A DNA stretch of 64,000 bases from JAJYSO01 sp964495935. Its GTDB lineage: Bacteria; Bacteroidota; Bacteroidia; Flavobacteriales; Flavobacteriaceae. Shown in pieces: positions 32,889-41,471 of the stretch; positions within the stretch are counted from its first letter, which is position 1, and the number at the start of each line of letters is the position of its first letter. The stretch is taken from assembly GCA_964495935.1 (NCBI GenBank), contig CAZBXQ010000008.1, forward strand, positions 9,484 to 73,483, given 5' to 3'. The notes beneath the pieces were generated by a model that was not told the origin of the DNA, did not search any database, and saw nothing but the letters and a program-made list of their open reading frames with translations. The translations under genes and the position numbers were made by a program.

Positions 32889-33869
32889 TTATAGTAAAGA
32901 GTCTATGTCCTCGTTGAAAGGATCGTCTTTAATATTTTCCATAATCCTGTTTATGGCTTCCTCGATCTGGAAACCATTGTATTCGTCGAGAATATCTTGC
33001 GAAACATTCTTAATTACCCAGTCGATTTTCTCGCTATAATCGAGATCACGCCAATCTTTTGGTAACTCACATCCAAGATTTTGAGCGATCACATCGTCCG
33101 ATTCTCCTGCTACTAAGTCCGCCCAGTCTAAGAACGGCTTGTCGTAATTGTTCAAGTGTACTATTCTCTTTCTGTTTCCATCATAATTCATGAAACTCCA
33201 ATTTGAACTGGCCGCGATGTGTTCCCAAATCTTACCTGTTTCAATATTGATGTACACGGAATAATCGTGACCGATTTCACCGCCTTCTGTATAATAATTC
33301 TCTTGCAAGAATTGCTCAATGTCATCAGTATAATATTCAATCCAGTGAGCCTTTACCACATTCATTGCCGTCAATTCATATTCTTTTAGAAATTCCTTCT
33401 TTAGGAAAGAATACAATTCCTCGGCATTTAACTCCCCTTCTTCACTTCGGTACTCGTGGCCTTCGTTGTAGAAAACATCAATTTCAGGTCCAGGTATATC
33501 ATCGCTCCAAAGCATGTTATTTATGTTCCTTGCAGCTTCAATTACTTCCTCGTTAGTTGCGTCTCCTTGATAAAAATCGCCTTCGCCTTCATTAAAAAGA
33601 GCGGGCAGATTATACTTGTCATAAACTTTTTGGATCGCATCAACTTCAATCATGTTGATGTCGTAGTTAGTGGTTTCCCCTAATTTTTCAACGTTTCCTT
33701 CATCGACGTCCCAATCGTTCCAATCATCTACGATGTTTTCGGGAAGGTAAGGATCTCTGTTTTCTTGCAGCTCGTTTAGCCCTGCGAACGGGTGACTATC
33801 ATCCACATCACTGCAGATGTTAAAGGTGATCTGTCCGTTTTGGAATTTGAAGTTGATTAATGCTTCCAT
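32889..33869 (-). CDS. Highly acidic hypothetical protein, 326 residues
   Basis: Very rich in Asp and Glu throughout (for example DDWNDWDVDEGNVEKLGE, YNEGHEYRSEEGELNAEEL). It has several aromatic-rich strands and no signal peptide or membrane segment. Strong acidity in an ICE-borne protein is reminiscent of DNA-mimic anti-restriction proteins, though none of the ArdA motifs I know is clear. It starts 6 bases before the stop-adjacent 33875 gene and belongs to the accessory operon. Function unknown. Confidence 0.6.
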   Translation of the reverse strand: MEALINFKFQNGQITFNICSDVDDSHPFAGLNELQENRDPYLPENIVDDWNDWDVDEGNVEKLGETTNYDINMIEVDAIQKVYDKYNLPALFNEGEGDFYQGDATNEEVIEAARNINNMLWSDDIPGPEIDVFYNEGHEYRSEEGELNAEELYSFLKKEFLKEYELTAMNVVKAHWIEYYTDDIEQFLQENYYTEGGEIGHDYSVYINIETGKIWEHIAASSNWSFMNYDGNRKRIVHLNNYDKPFLDWADLVAGESDDVIAQNLGCELPKDWRDLDYSEKIDWVIKNVSQDILDEYNGFQIEEAINRIMENIKDDPFNEDIDSLL

Positions 33870-33874
33870 GATGT

Positions 33875-34102
33875 TTAATTTTTGAATTTGATTTGTTTGT
33901 ATTCTCTAACGATCAGTTCATACGCCGCTCGTTTTGCCCACCGGTGCTTTTCCCTATTGGAATCGTCATCCAGCCAATCGTATATCTCGGCGTCCGTCGT
34001 TACGGCCTTAATATCCTCACCTTTGTAGTGTGCCGATACTACATACCGTCCGTAACTACTCGTTAACTCTACTCTTAATTCGATCCTTCTAAAAGTTGCC
34101 AT
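33875..34102 (-). CDS. Hypothetical protein, 75 residues, first of accessory operon
   Basis: A small protein (RRIELRVELTSSYGRYVVSAHYKGEDIKAVTTDAEIYDWLDDDSNREKHRWAKRAAYELIVREYKQIKF). I start at the ATG at 34102, which lies about 15 bases behind the predicted transcription start; the longer frame would begin inside the promoter. It looks like a two-strand/helix fold, perhaps related to small ICE proteins of the same length. Unknown function. Confidence 0.6.
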   Translation of the reverse strand: MATFRRIELRVELTSSYGRYVVSAHYKGEDIKAVTTDAEIYDWLDDDSNREKHRWAKRAAYELIVREYKQIKFKN

Positions 34103-34122
34103 TTTGCTTTGATTTTGTACTG

Positions 34123-34155
34123 TAAATATACGAATAAATATGCTATACTTGCAAA
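34123..34155 (-). promoter_or_regulatory. Promoter of the accessory operon, minus strand
   Basis: On the minus strand TTTG (plus 34152-34155), 21 bases, TATATTTA (plus 34123-34130), close to the Bacteroidota consensus. The ATG at 34102 follows about 15 bases after the expected start. The -33 box is covered by the palindrome at 34146-34165. Confidence 0.6.
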
Positions 34156-34165
34156 TGTGCAAGTA
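34146..34165. promoter_or_regulatory. Palindromic operator candidate over the -33 box
   Basis: TACTTGCA - AATG - TGCAAGTA, perfect 8-bp arms, overlaps the promoter of the 34102 operon. A repressor site is likely; the HTH protein at 30802 is one candidate ligand. Confidence 0.6.
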
Positions 34166-34176
34166 ACGAAATCAAA

Positions 34177-34208
34177 AATAATAACATGATTAATGTCATG
34201 TTATTATT
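34177..34208 (-). terminator. Terminator after the large minus-strand transfer/replication operon
   Basis: AATAATAACATGA (34177-34189) and TCATGTTATTATT (34196-34208) are perfect 13-bp arms around a six-base loop, followed on the minus strand by TTTTTG. It separates the 34271 gene from the accessory operon. Confidence 0.75.
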
Positions 34209-34270
34209 ATAAGGAATACTTGTTTAGAACCGTCGGATTCCGTTTCTCTTTTTCTGCATTAACCCTCTGT

Positions 34271-37200
34271 TTATCGCCCCCTGCTTATTTGGGGCCTGTC
34301 GGATTCGGCGACCCTGTTGGCTGCTAAATCGTAACCTTTAGGGGTTGCTTTTTCGTGGTCTGCGTTGTTTTCATAGTTTATATTAAGATTATATCCAGCT
34401 TGATGAAGTTTCTCGAAATTTGCGTTTTCCTCTGCCACGGCGAATTTTGCTACGACGGTTTCATCGTCTGTTTTGGTTAGGGTGGCCGCTATTATTTTTG
34501 ACGCTGTGATAACGTCCGCTTCGTTCCCGGTTATTTCGTAATGATTATTCCTTTTTGTGACTGATAGCGCTCCTTTTTCTTTTTTTTTGCTCATGTTTTT
34601 AAGCCCTTCTTTTTCCGTAGGTTCGTTCGATTGGGCGTTATAGGCGTCATAGGTCGTTTGTCGCGTCGTTCCTGATGGGAGGTATTCATATATGGCTTCC
34701 GCCTCGGGGTGTTGTATTTCTGATTTTATTTCGTCTGTAGTTCTTTGATAATGTTTCGCAATTTCGGTGATTATTTTATCCTTAAATGCACTGGGCATTT
34801 TGGCCAAAAATTCTTGGTTTTTCTCTCCTTGATTTTTTTGTTTCGTGATATTACTATTCATTTTAATTTCGGGTTTTGGAGTACTGTAGAAATTTTTGTT
34901 GTCTTCGTGTCGCTCCGCTATGAATTTGGTGAAAGAATTGTCGGTTTCCCTCTGCGCTTTTTCTTCTTCATATTGGTCGATAAGATCAACTTTTAGTAGT
35001 GGTAAGTCTTCGATTTGTTTGTCGATATCTGCTATCTCTTTTTCGGTCGATTTTGTTTGACTGGTTATGTTCTCAACGTTAACACCTTTTTTAGCAAGTG
35101 CGGCTTTTGCATTTTCCATTTCAGTTTGAACTTTTTGTACCTCTTGTTTCGCCCTTGCTAAGCTACTTTCCCACCAAGTTGATTTAGGATCTTCTTTCAT
35201 ATAATTTTCATAGGTTTTTTTGCTCTCTTGAGCTCTTTTTAATTTTTCTATGACTTCCGTATAGGATTTGTATTTGCGTAATACAAATGCGTTATCGGCC
35301 ATTAGTTGCTGCTTTTTACCATCAAGCTGTTTTTCCATTAACTTAATTTCGATTTCTGCTCGTGTTGTGGGGTTTGTAATTAAAGCCGTTTTTAAGTCTT
35401 TGGTGCTGATATCCGATATGTCTAATATGTCTGCACCAGCCCTCATTGCCTCAATGTATCGCGCTTGTTTTGCTTGTAATTTTTGCAGCATAAAGACGTC
35501 AATGGAGTCATTGGTCAGCATATAGTTTATCCGAACGTTTGGCCACTTGTTTCCTTGTCTCCATAATCTACCTTCTACTTGCCGCAAGGAGGTGAAATTG
35601 TACGGAAGAGAGAGGATGAACATGTCCGTTGAATTTTTCTGTAGGTTCATGCCTTCTTGAATGGCCGAACTTCCAAGGACTACTTTAATTTTGCCGTCGT
35701 TGAAATCGTTTTGGATTTTTATGCGGTTATTTTTGGAGGTTTTCCCTGTTATAATTCCAATTTCATCTTCTTTGAGTACATTGTTCTTGACCATATAGTC
35801 CTTTATTCGGGGGAATTGGTCAACGGCCAATTCGGAATAGATTATCTGGCCAGCGCTGGGGTTATCTTTGGCGTTTTGATGGATAAGATCAAGCGTTAGT
35901 TTTAGTTTTGGGGAGTTGTTTATGAAATCGTCCGTATTGGGGTTTGGTCCTTCGTATTCGGGTGATAGATAAGGCGATATGGCGGTTAGTCGGGCATTTA
36001 ATATATGCGTGAGTATTGCCCCATCCTGTTGAGGATCAAAGCTCTGGTTTAGTTTTTCATATTCGTTTTTGGTAAAATCGTTTTGTTCGATCTTATACTC
36101 TTTGTTTAGGCGGTTTGGCCGAACAAGTTGAGGATTGTCGTTTTCCCCCTTGATGTCAATGTATTCGGATAGTAACTGTTGAAATAGAGTATTGTTTTTG
36201 AATCGTCGAACGCTCATTTTGTATTTCGGTTCTCCCTGCGCGTTTATTTCCATTTCGTTGTCTGCTTCCATGAACGTGTCAAAGAAGTTGTTTACATTGA
36301 AGTACCCCGCCGCTTCCAGTCTCTTGTTTGCGATTAGGGAAAGGATTGAGTAATATTCAAGAGGTTTGTTTGTGAATGGAGTGGCCGATAGGAGGGTAAC
36401 GTTACGTCCGTTATTATTTTGTTGAATGTATTGCGCCGCCATCCATGTATTGATACCTAATTGTGAGGTTCGTTGTTGTTGAGAGCGGAAATCGGATGCA
36501 AAGCTCCTGCTTTCTATTCTTACCTTTGACACAATGTGGTTGGCGTTTTGTACTTCATCAAAGGTGAGATGATCGAAGCCAAAATCCTCCCAACTATAGA
36601 TTTTGCCTCTTTTCATTGTCCCATGGACTTCCTCGCGTTTGGCCTTTTCTAATTCTTCTTCCCGGGCGGTGTGTTTAATACCTCTGGTTTCATGTTCGGT
36701 GATGTATGAGAATTTGTCGGCCAATTCCTTTGTAATCTCATTTGAGAATCCAATGTTATTAAATCCCGAGTAAGTTACGAGCGTTATGTCTCCGTCGTTT
36801 ACTCTAAAGTTTGAAAGATCGTATTTAGTGCCAAGATTGCCCAAGATATTTACTTTTGCCTCTGGAATCGTTTCAAATATGGTTTCGGCCCATTGTTTTA
36901 GAATGTTATCATTTGGGACTACTATAAGAGGGCGCTTGGCGTTTCCTCTGTGAAGGGCTTCATGGATTGCTAAAGTCCCGGATAATGTTTTTCCGAATCC
37001 GACCTCATGAGCGAGTAAACCTACTCCTTTAGTGGTGAGCCTTCCTATACCCGCTTTTTGAACTTCTGTGAGTTGTAGGGGGGCTCCCTTAAAGTTTTTG
37101 TGAATTTCGCCGAATAGAGGAAACTTAGAGTAATCGGGGATATGAATATTGTTATACTTCCTGTTGAATTGGTGAACAAATTTCTCCTTGATCTCTTGTG

Positions 37201-40200
37201 ATAGTTCTTGGTGTAGGAATTTTTGAAATAAATCATTGGCAACGTGTTTTCTTCGTTGACGAATGAGATTGTTTCTATCGCGATCACTACCGGTTACGGT
37301 TTGGTTATCGACGTATTCTCTTACTTCCCAGTAGGATGAAGTTTGGAAGGCGGTGTCAGATAGGCTTCGTGCAAACTCTAAGAATCGATCCGCTAAGCTG
37401 TAAGCAACCATAACTTTTTCGAGCCTGTTTTCTTCGTTTGGTCTCATTTCCTCTCTGACACCAACTTTAAAAGAGTGAACAAACTCGTGATTTGGACTGA
37501 TAATGATTTGGTCTAAGTCTTTGGGTTGAGGCAGCGCATCGAGAAGTAGGTTCCTTTGTTTTTCCAGTTGTTCCTTGGTAATGTTTTTAGGAAATTGATT
37601 TGCATCTAATTCCAGTTGGTCTAACTTCTCGTAGATGTCTCCTTCTACATAGTAAAAATCATTTACCCATTTCCCATTGTAAAAGCTGGCGTATTGTTTG
37701 TGTTGTTCCGGGTTTTGTAAAGTCCCGTCGTAGTTTGTGTCGGCAAAGGCCGCCATCTCTTGGGGGGATTGTTCGGATTGATTTTGTTGAGAGGCTTTTA
37801 CAATCTCGTCTTGTTTGTTGAATTGGTATTTTAATATTTTTTTAGAGATGTCGGGACGGGTTTGAATGGTATATTCCCGATTTTTTTGTAGTGCCTGATA
37901 TTGTTTAAGAGCTTGCTCTCTTGCTTCTTTTAAGGCTGCGTTGTCATAGGCGGCTGGATTCTTTTGCAATTCTTTAATGGCATCGATAAAGGTCCTTTGC
38001 TTGTTCTTAAGAGTTGGTGATTTAAAGGTAACGTTATTGATTGCTGCTATAGCCATGTTTAGAGCCTGCGTTGTTTCTTTTACGTCTTTTGAGATGTCGG
38101 GCTCGGGGTTCGTTTTTTCTTTATGTTGGGGATCGTCTTGTAGTTTGGCTTCCTCGGGCGTGGAAAATAAGTCGCCAATAAACTGTTCTTTTTTGGGAGC
38201 TTCTTCCGCTATTTGTTTGTTTTGTTCCAGTTCTTTTCCATAGTAGTCCTGCATGATTTCGATGGCATCGGTTAGGGCGCCTTTGACATAGGTTTCTTCT
38301 CTTCCAAAACGATTTGTTCTTTCCGCCAGTTCTCCTAAGATTCTATTGGGATTGTTTTTGAAGTAATTTGCTATGTTTTCTTCGTGTCCTTTTTCCGCTT
38401 TTTGTAGGATAACTATATCAGTGCCGATATCGGTAGATTTAAAGGTGCCATTGGGAAGTCTCCATGCTTCTTTTAGGGTTGCTTCCTCTAACTTGTCTTG
38501 TCGGTCTATCCATGATGAAGGGAGGACCATGGCCAAGGTTCCGCCTTGTTTTAGTACATCCAATGATCTTCTAACAAAATAATCTTCATAGCGAGATACA
38601 TTGGGCATCTCTCCGAGACCTTTATAGAAACCTCTATGCTTTCCATAGGGAGGATTTCCGATGACAAGGTCATAGGTGTTTTCATAGTTGGCTTTGTCCT
38701 CCTTTTTACCGGTATCATTAATGAATAATGTCTCAAAGGGTTGATTGAGAATGGTAGCTTGGGGATTGATAAGTTTGGCTATACCTGCCGTTATTGGGTT
38801 GGTTTCAAATCCGGTTATATCGATGTTCGGGTTGGTAAGGCCTGAAAGAGATTGGATGAATGTACCGGTTCCTATACTGGGCTCTAAAACACGTAGTTTT
38901 TTATTGTTTGTTATTTGCTTTTGAAGTTGAGCCAGTTTGAGTGCTTCTTTTACGATTGCAACGACACTTGTCGGAGTATAATATTCGTCTAATACTCCTC
39001 TACCATTTTTTAAGGTGCCGCCATTCTTATATGATAAGAGCGCTTCTTTTAAGGGATTTGATGTTCTAACACCGTCTTTAATGACCACTTCCTCGTCATT
39101 CGTTGCCGTGGCGAAGTTAATTATTTGGCCTATTAATCGGTTGGTTTGTGCGTTGTCTCTGCTGTTGATGGCTGAATAAGCCAAGCTCTTGATATATTCG
39201 TTTAGAGAGGGAAAAGCGGATCCTCGTCCGTAAGGTAGTCCCCCGGATATGTTCCCTCCATTTTGTCGTTTGGATGCTGCTTTAAATAGTTCAGGTTCTT
39301 TTGAAGGTTGGCTTGCTGTGTCTCCTGAACCCTGTCGGTGTCCGGTTGATTGTGGTTTTGTCCGTACAGATCCATCTCCAGTAGTATTGCTGCTAACAGT
39401 CGATCTTGGTTGGTTATTGTTTTCTTGTTCGGGTTGGCCGCCGTTACTAAGTTGTTGAGGCGTGTGATCAGCGTTGTTGGTTCCCACTGACTCAGTTCTG
39501 GAAACTGTTGTGGATCCATTGTGTTCCGTTGCTTTTGGTTGAGTTTGTTGGTGTCCATTGTTTTGATTTTTAGTATAGTTGATATTTATTTCTTTTCTTA
39601 ATCGTGCAATTCTGTTTTGCATCGATTTCAGCGCTTCTTCTTTCCATTCTACTTGAGTGGCGCTAAGCTTGTTTAATAACCCCTCTGCTACAGCTTTGTT
39701 TATTATTGTGGCATCGGTGCTTTCTGGATTTTCCCAAAATCGATTTCTGTTGATAGCCCTTTGAATGGAACTTATCCTTTCTTGTATTGTGTGGATGTCC
39801 TCTAATTGTTTTGGCTTTTGTGCAAGGGCCATCCGTCGCTTGTCTTGTAGGTAGTCGTTTAAGTCATTGTGGCCGTTCTCCCGGATATTGTATAAATGAC
39901 GGATATCTTTAGTTTGTTTTGGTGGAAAAGCTGCCTTGATTTGTTGTGTGGCTTTATTCCCTGCTTGATCGCCGTCGAGTAACAGATATATTTTATTCTT
40001 AGCCTGCTTATGGTTGGCAATGAACTTTTGGGCGTTCGTGATAGAGTTAAGTGAGACTACTGTTTGTTCGGGTTCTTTTTCATTGTCTTCTAATAATTGT
40101 AGATAAGATAGCGCATCTGTCATTCCCTCTACTACAATTATTGGGGCTTCGGGAGTAGCTTTATGCACCGTGGAGTAGTCGTTGGTGCGTAATTTTGTTT

Positions 40201-40735
40201 TCATGTATGGATTACGGACTTCGTAGCCATTAGAATTGTTGTTGATTCCAATGCCGTAGTAGTTTTTCCCTGCTAATGTATAGTTGATCTCGGAGGTATA
40301 AGCTTTTAGGATATTGGGCTCAATCCCTCTCGATGCAAAATAATTGATTATGCTTGTGTTGGATACAGGGGCTATTTTTGTGAGCTTAGGCGCTTGGTTG
40401 GAGCTTGTTCGCTGTCGGCTATTTGATGATAATTCTATGGATGGAGTTTCCATTTGAGCGAGTTCCGCAAGCCTACCCATGGCTTCAAGCCATGTCTTAT
40501 TTTCAATTTGCATTACTGCTTTGATAAGCTGGCCACCGATAGCTTCTTTGAAGTCATAATAGTTATCCGGGGTGACAGAGTATTTATGATCTTTATTTAC
40601 GAAGTAATAATCATGACCGGTCTTTCTTTGAAATTGAACTTTGCCTTCTGCTTGCAAGTGTTTGAAGTAATCCAATACGGATAGACTGTTTTGTATTGCT
40701 TGTGCTTGTTCTTGAGTGATGTAGTTACTTGGCAT
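34271..40735 (-). CDS. Toprim / N6-adenine methylase / SNF2-type helicase fusion protein
   Basis: A 2154-residue protein with, in order, a DnaG-like N-terminal part (residues about 1-110) and a Toprim domain with VVEGMTDALSYLQ (about 203) and YLLLDGDQAG (about 250). A Gln/Asn/Ser linker (about 390-510) follows, then a class I methyltransferase with motif I LEPSIGTGTF (about 618) and the amino-methylase motif NPPYGKHRG (about 695). Next is a helicase with Walker A GFGKT (about 1250), DEVQNA box (about 1395), LSATPFTN and motif VI QVEGRLWRQGNKW (about 1723), and finally a helical tail. This giant type recurs in Bacteroidota conjugative elements. It probably protects and processes ICE DNA on entry into a new host; the exact role is inferred. 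Confidence 0.88.
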   Translation of the reverse strand: MPSNYITQEQAQAIQNSLSVLDYFKHLQAEGKVQFQRKTGHDYYFVNKDHKYSVTPDNYYDFKEAIGGQLIKAVMQIENKTWLEAMGRLAELAQMETPSIELSSNSRQRTSSNQAPKLTKIAPVSNTSIINYFASRGIEPNILKAYTSEINYTLAGKNYYGIGINNNSNGYEVRNPYMKTKLRTNDYSTVHKATPEAPIIVVEGMTDALSYLQLLEDNEKEPEQTVVSLNSITNAQKFIANHKQAKNKIYLLLDGDQAGNKATQQIKAAFPPKQTKDIRHLYNIRENGHNDLNDYLQDKRRMALAQKPKQLEDIHTIQERISSIQRAINRNRFWENPESTDATIINKAVAEGLLNKLSATQVEWKEEALKSMQNRIARLRKEININYTKNQNNGHQQTQPKATEHNGSTTVSRTESVGTNNADHTPQQLSNGGQPEQENNNQPRSTVSSNTTGDGSVRTKPQSTGHRQGSGDTASQPSKEPELFKAASKRQNGGNISGGLPYGRGSAFPSLNEYIKSLAYSAINSRDNAQTNRLIGQIINFATATNDEEVVIKDGVRTSNPLKEALLSYKNGGTLKNGRGVLDEYYTPTSVVAIVKEALKLAQLQKQITNNKKLRVLEPSIGTGTFIQSLSGLTNPNIDITGFETNPITAGIAKLINPQATILNQPFETLFINDTGKKEDKANYENTYDLVIGNPPYGKHRGFYKGLGEMPNVSRYEDYFVRRSLDVLKQGGTLAMVLPSSWIDRQDKLEEATLKEAWRLPNGTFKSTDIGTDIVILQKAEKGHEENIANYFKNNPNRILGELAERTNRFGREETYVKGALTDAIEIMQDYYGKELEQNKQIAEEAPKKEQFIGDLFSTPEEAKLQDDPQHKEKTNPEPDISKDVKETTQALNMAIAAINNVTFKSPTLKNKQRTFIDAIKELQKNPAAYDNAALKEAREQALKQYQALQKNREYTIQTRPDISKKILKYQFNKQDEIVKASQQNQSEQSPQEMAAFADTNYDGTLQNPEQHKQYASFYNGKWVNDFYYVEGDIYEKLDQLELDANQFPKNITKEQLEKQRNLLLDALPQPKDLDQIIISPNHEFVHSFKVGVREEMRPNEENRLEKVMVAYSLADRFLEFARSLSDTAFQTSSYWEVREYVDNQTVTGSDRDRNNLIRQRRKHVANDLFQKFLHQELSQEIKEKFVHQFNRKYNNIHIPDYSKFPLFGEIHKNFKGAPLQLTEVQKAGIGRLTTKGVGLLAHEVGFGKTLSGTLAIHEALHRGNAKRPLIVVPNDNILKQWAETIFETIPEAKVNILGNLGTKYDLSNFRVNDGDITLVTYSGFNNIGFSNEITKELADKFSYITEHETRGIKHTAREEELEKAKREEVHGTMKRGKIYSWEDFGFDHLTFDEVQNANHIVSKVRIESRSFASDFRSQQQRTSQLGINTWMAAQYIQQNNNGRNVTLLSATPFTNKPLEYYSILSLIANKRLEAAGYFNVNNFFDTFMEADNEMEINAQGEPKYKMSVRRFKNNTLFQQLLSEYIDIKGENDNPQLVRPNRLNKEYKIEQNDFTKNEYEKLNQSFDPQQDGAILTHILNARLTAISPYLSPEYEGPNPNTDDFINNSPKLKLTLDLIHQNAKDNPSAGQIIYSELAVDQFPRIKDYMVKNNVLKEDEIGIITGKTSKNNRIKIQNDFNDGKIKVVLGSSAIQEGMNLQKNSTDMFILSLPYNFTSLRQVEGRLWRQGNKWPNVRINYMLTNDSIDVFMLQKLQAKQARYIEAMRAGADILDISDISTKDLKTALITNPTTRAEIEIKLMEKQLDGKKQQLMADNAFVLRKYKSYTEVIEKLKRAQESKKTYENYMKEDPKSTWWESSLARAKQEVQKVQTEMENAKAALAKKGVNVENITSQTKSTEKEIADIDKQIEDLPLLKVDLIDQYEEEKAQRETDNSFTKFIAERHEDNKNFYSTPKPEIKMNSNITKQKNQGEKNQEFLAKMPSAFKDKIITEIAKHYQRTTDEIKSEIQHPEAEAIYEYLPSGTTRQTTYDAYNAQSNEPTEKEGLKNMSKKKEKGALSVTKRNNHYEITGNEADVITASKIIAATLTKTDDETVVAKFAVAEENANFEKLHQAGYNLNINYENNADHEKATPKGYDLAANRVAESDRPQISRGR

Positions 40736-41408
40736 TTCTTTGGGTGTTTAGGTAATGATTATAGGAAAAGAATTCTTTTGCTGATTCGTCCCAATCTGCT
40801 CTTGGAAGTAGCTGAAGGGTGATGAAAATGTCGGATTCCTTGTTGTAGGAATCTATCCGTTCGATTCTACCCTTATATTGCTTATAGACTTCCCCATAGA
40901 TTGTATAAGGGAGGATGGTATCTGTAGGATGAACATAATAGCGAGCGTAGTTCTCGGGAGATTTTATTTCAAATCTCTTGTAAGTTTTACCGAAAAGGAT
41001 TGTGTCGCTGATATCATGGCGGTAGGCGTAATTGGGTAGATGTTCATGCGTAAATACGCTACCGGTTTGTTTTTGGAAAATTGATTTGGGATTTTGACCG
41101 CTTTTTAATTCTTCTATTGATATTCTGTTAACGTATTCCGGGTTATTTATTGTCAAAAACGTAGTGTCTTGTATGAAATAGGCTTCTTCTGTTATTTGTC
41201 CTATCTCTTGGTTTGGAATTAGTTCGAGTATCGTATCGTGAGAATAATTGAGGGTTGAAACGTGATAACTCTTAATTTGATTTAATCCTTTGGAGGCATT
41301 GAGATAGACGTTCGATAGTACGTCGATAGCTCCTTTTTCGGCGTGTATGGGCTTGTGGCAAGAGGACAAAAGGCCTGTACAAATGATTAGGGGAAGTAGA
41401 TATTTCAT
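40725..41408 (-). CDS. Lipoprotein, unknown function
   Basis: A 227-residue lipoprotein starting at the ATG at 41408, with the signal peptide MKYLLPLIICTGLLSSC (lipobox LSSC, Cys17). The upstream frame continues 16 residues that do not belong to the signal. The mature part is beta-rich (NPEYVNRISIEELKSGQNPKSIFQKQTGSVFTHEHLPNY.., ILPYTIYGEVYKQYKGRIERID..). It overlaps the following 2154-residue gene by 11 bases. Possibly a surface or entry-exclusion protein of the ICE. Confidence 0.7.
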   Translation of the reverse strand: MKYLLPLIICTGLLSSCHKPIHAEKGAIDVLSNVYLNASKGLNQIKSYHVSTLNYSHDTILELIPNQEIGQITEEAYFIQDTTFLTINNPEYVNRISIEELKSGQNPKSIFQKQTGSVFTHEHLPNYAYRHDISDTILFGKTYKRFEIKSPENYARYYVHPTDTILPYTIYGEVYKQYKGRIERIDSYNKESDIFITLQLLPRADWDESAKEFFSYNHYLNTQRNAK

Positions 41409-41471
41409 TTTCGTAGCTTTAGTAAAATGAGGTGGCCACCGATAAGGCCACCTCAAAAGGGGATTTTATTC

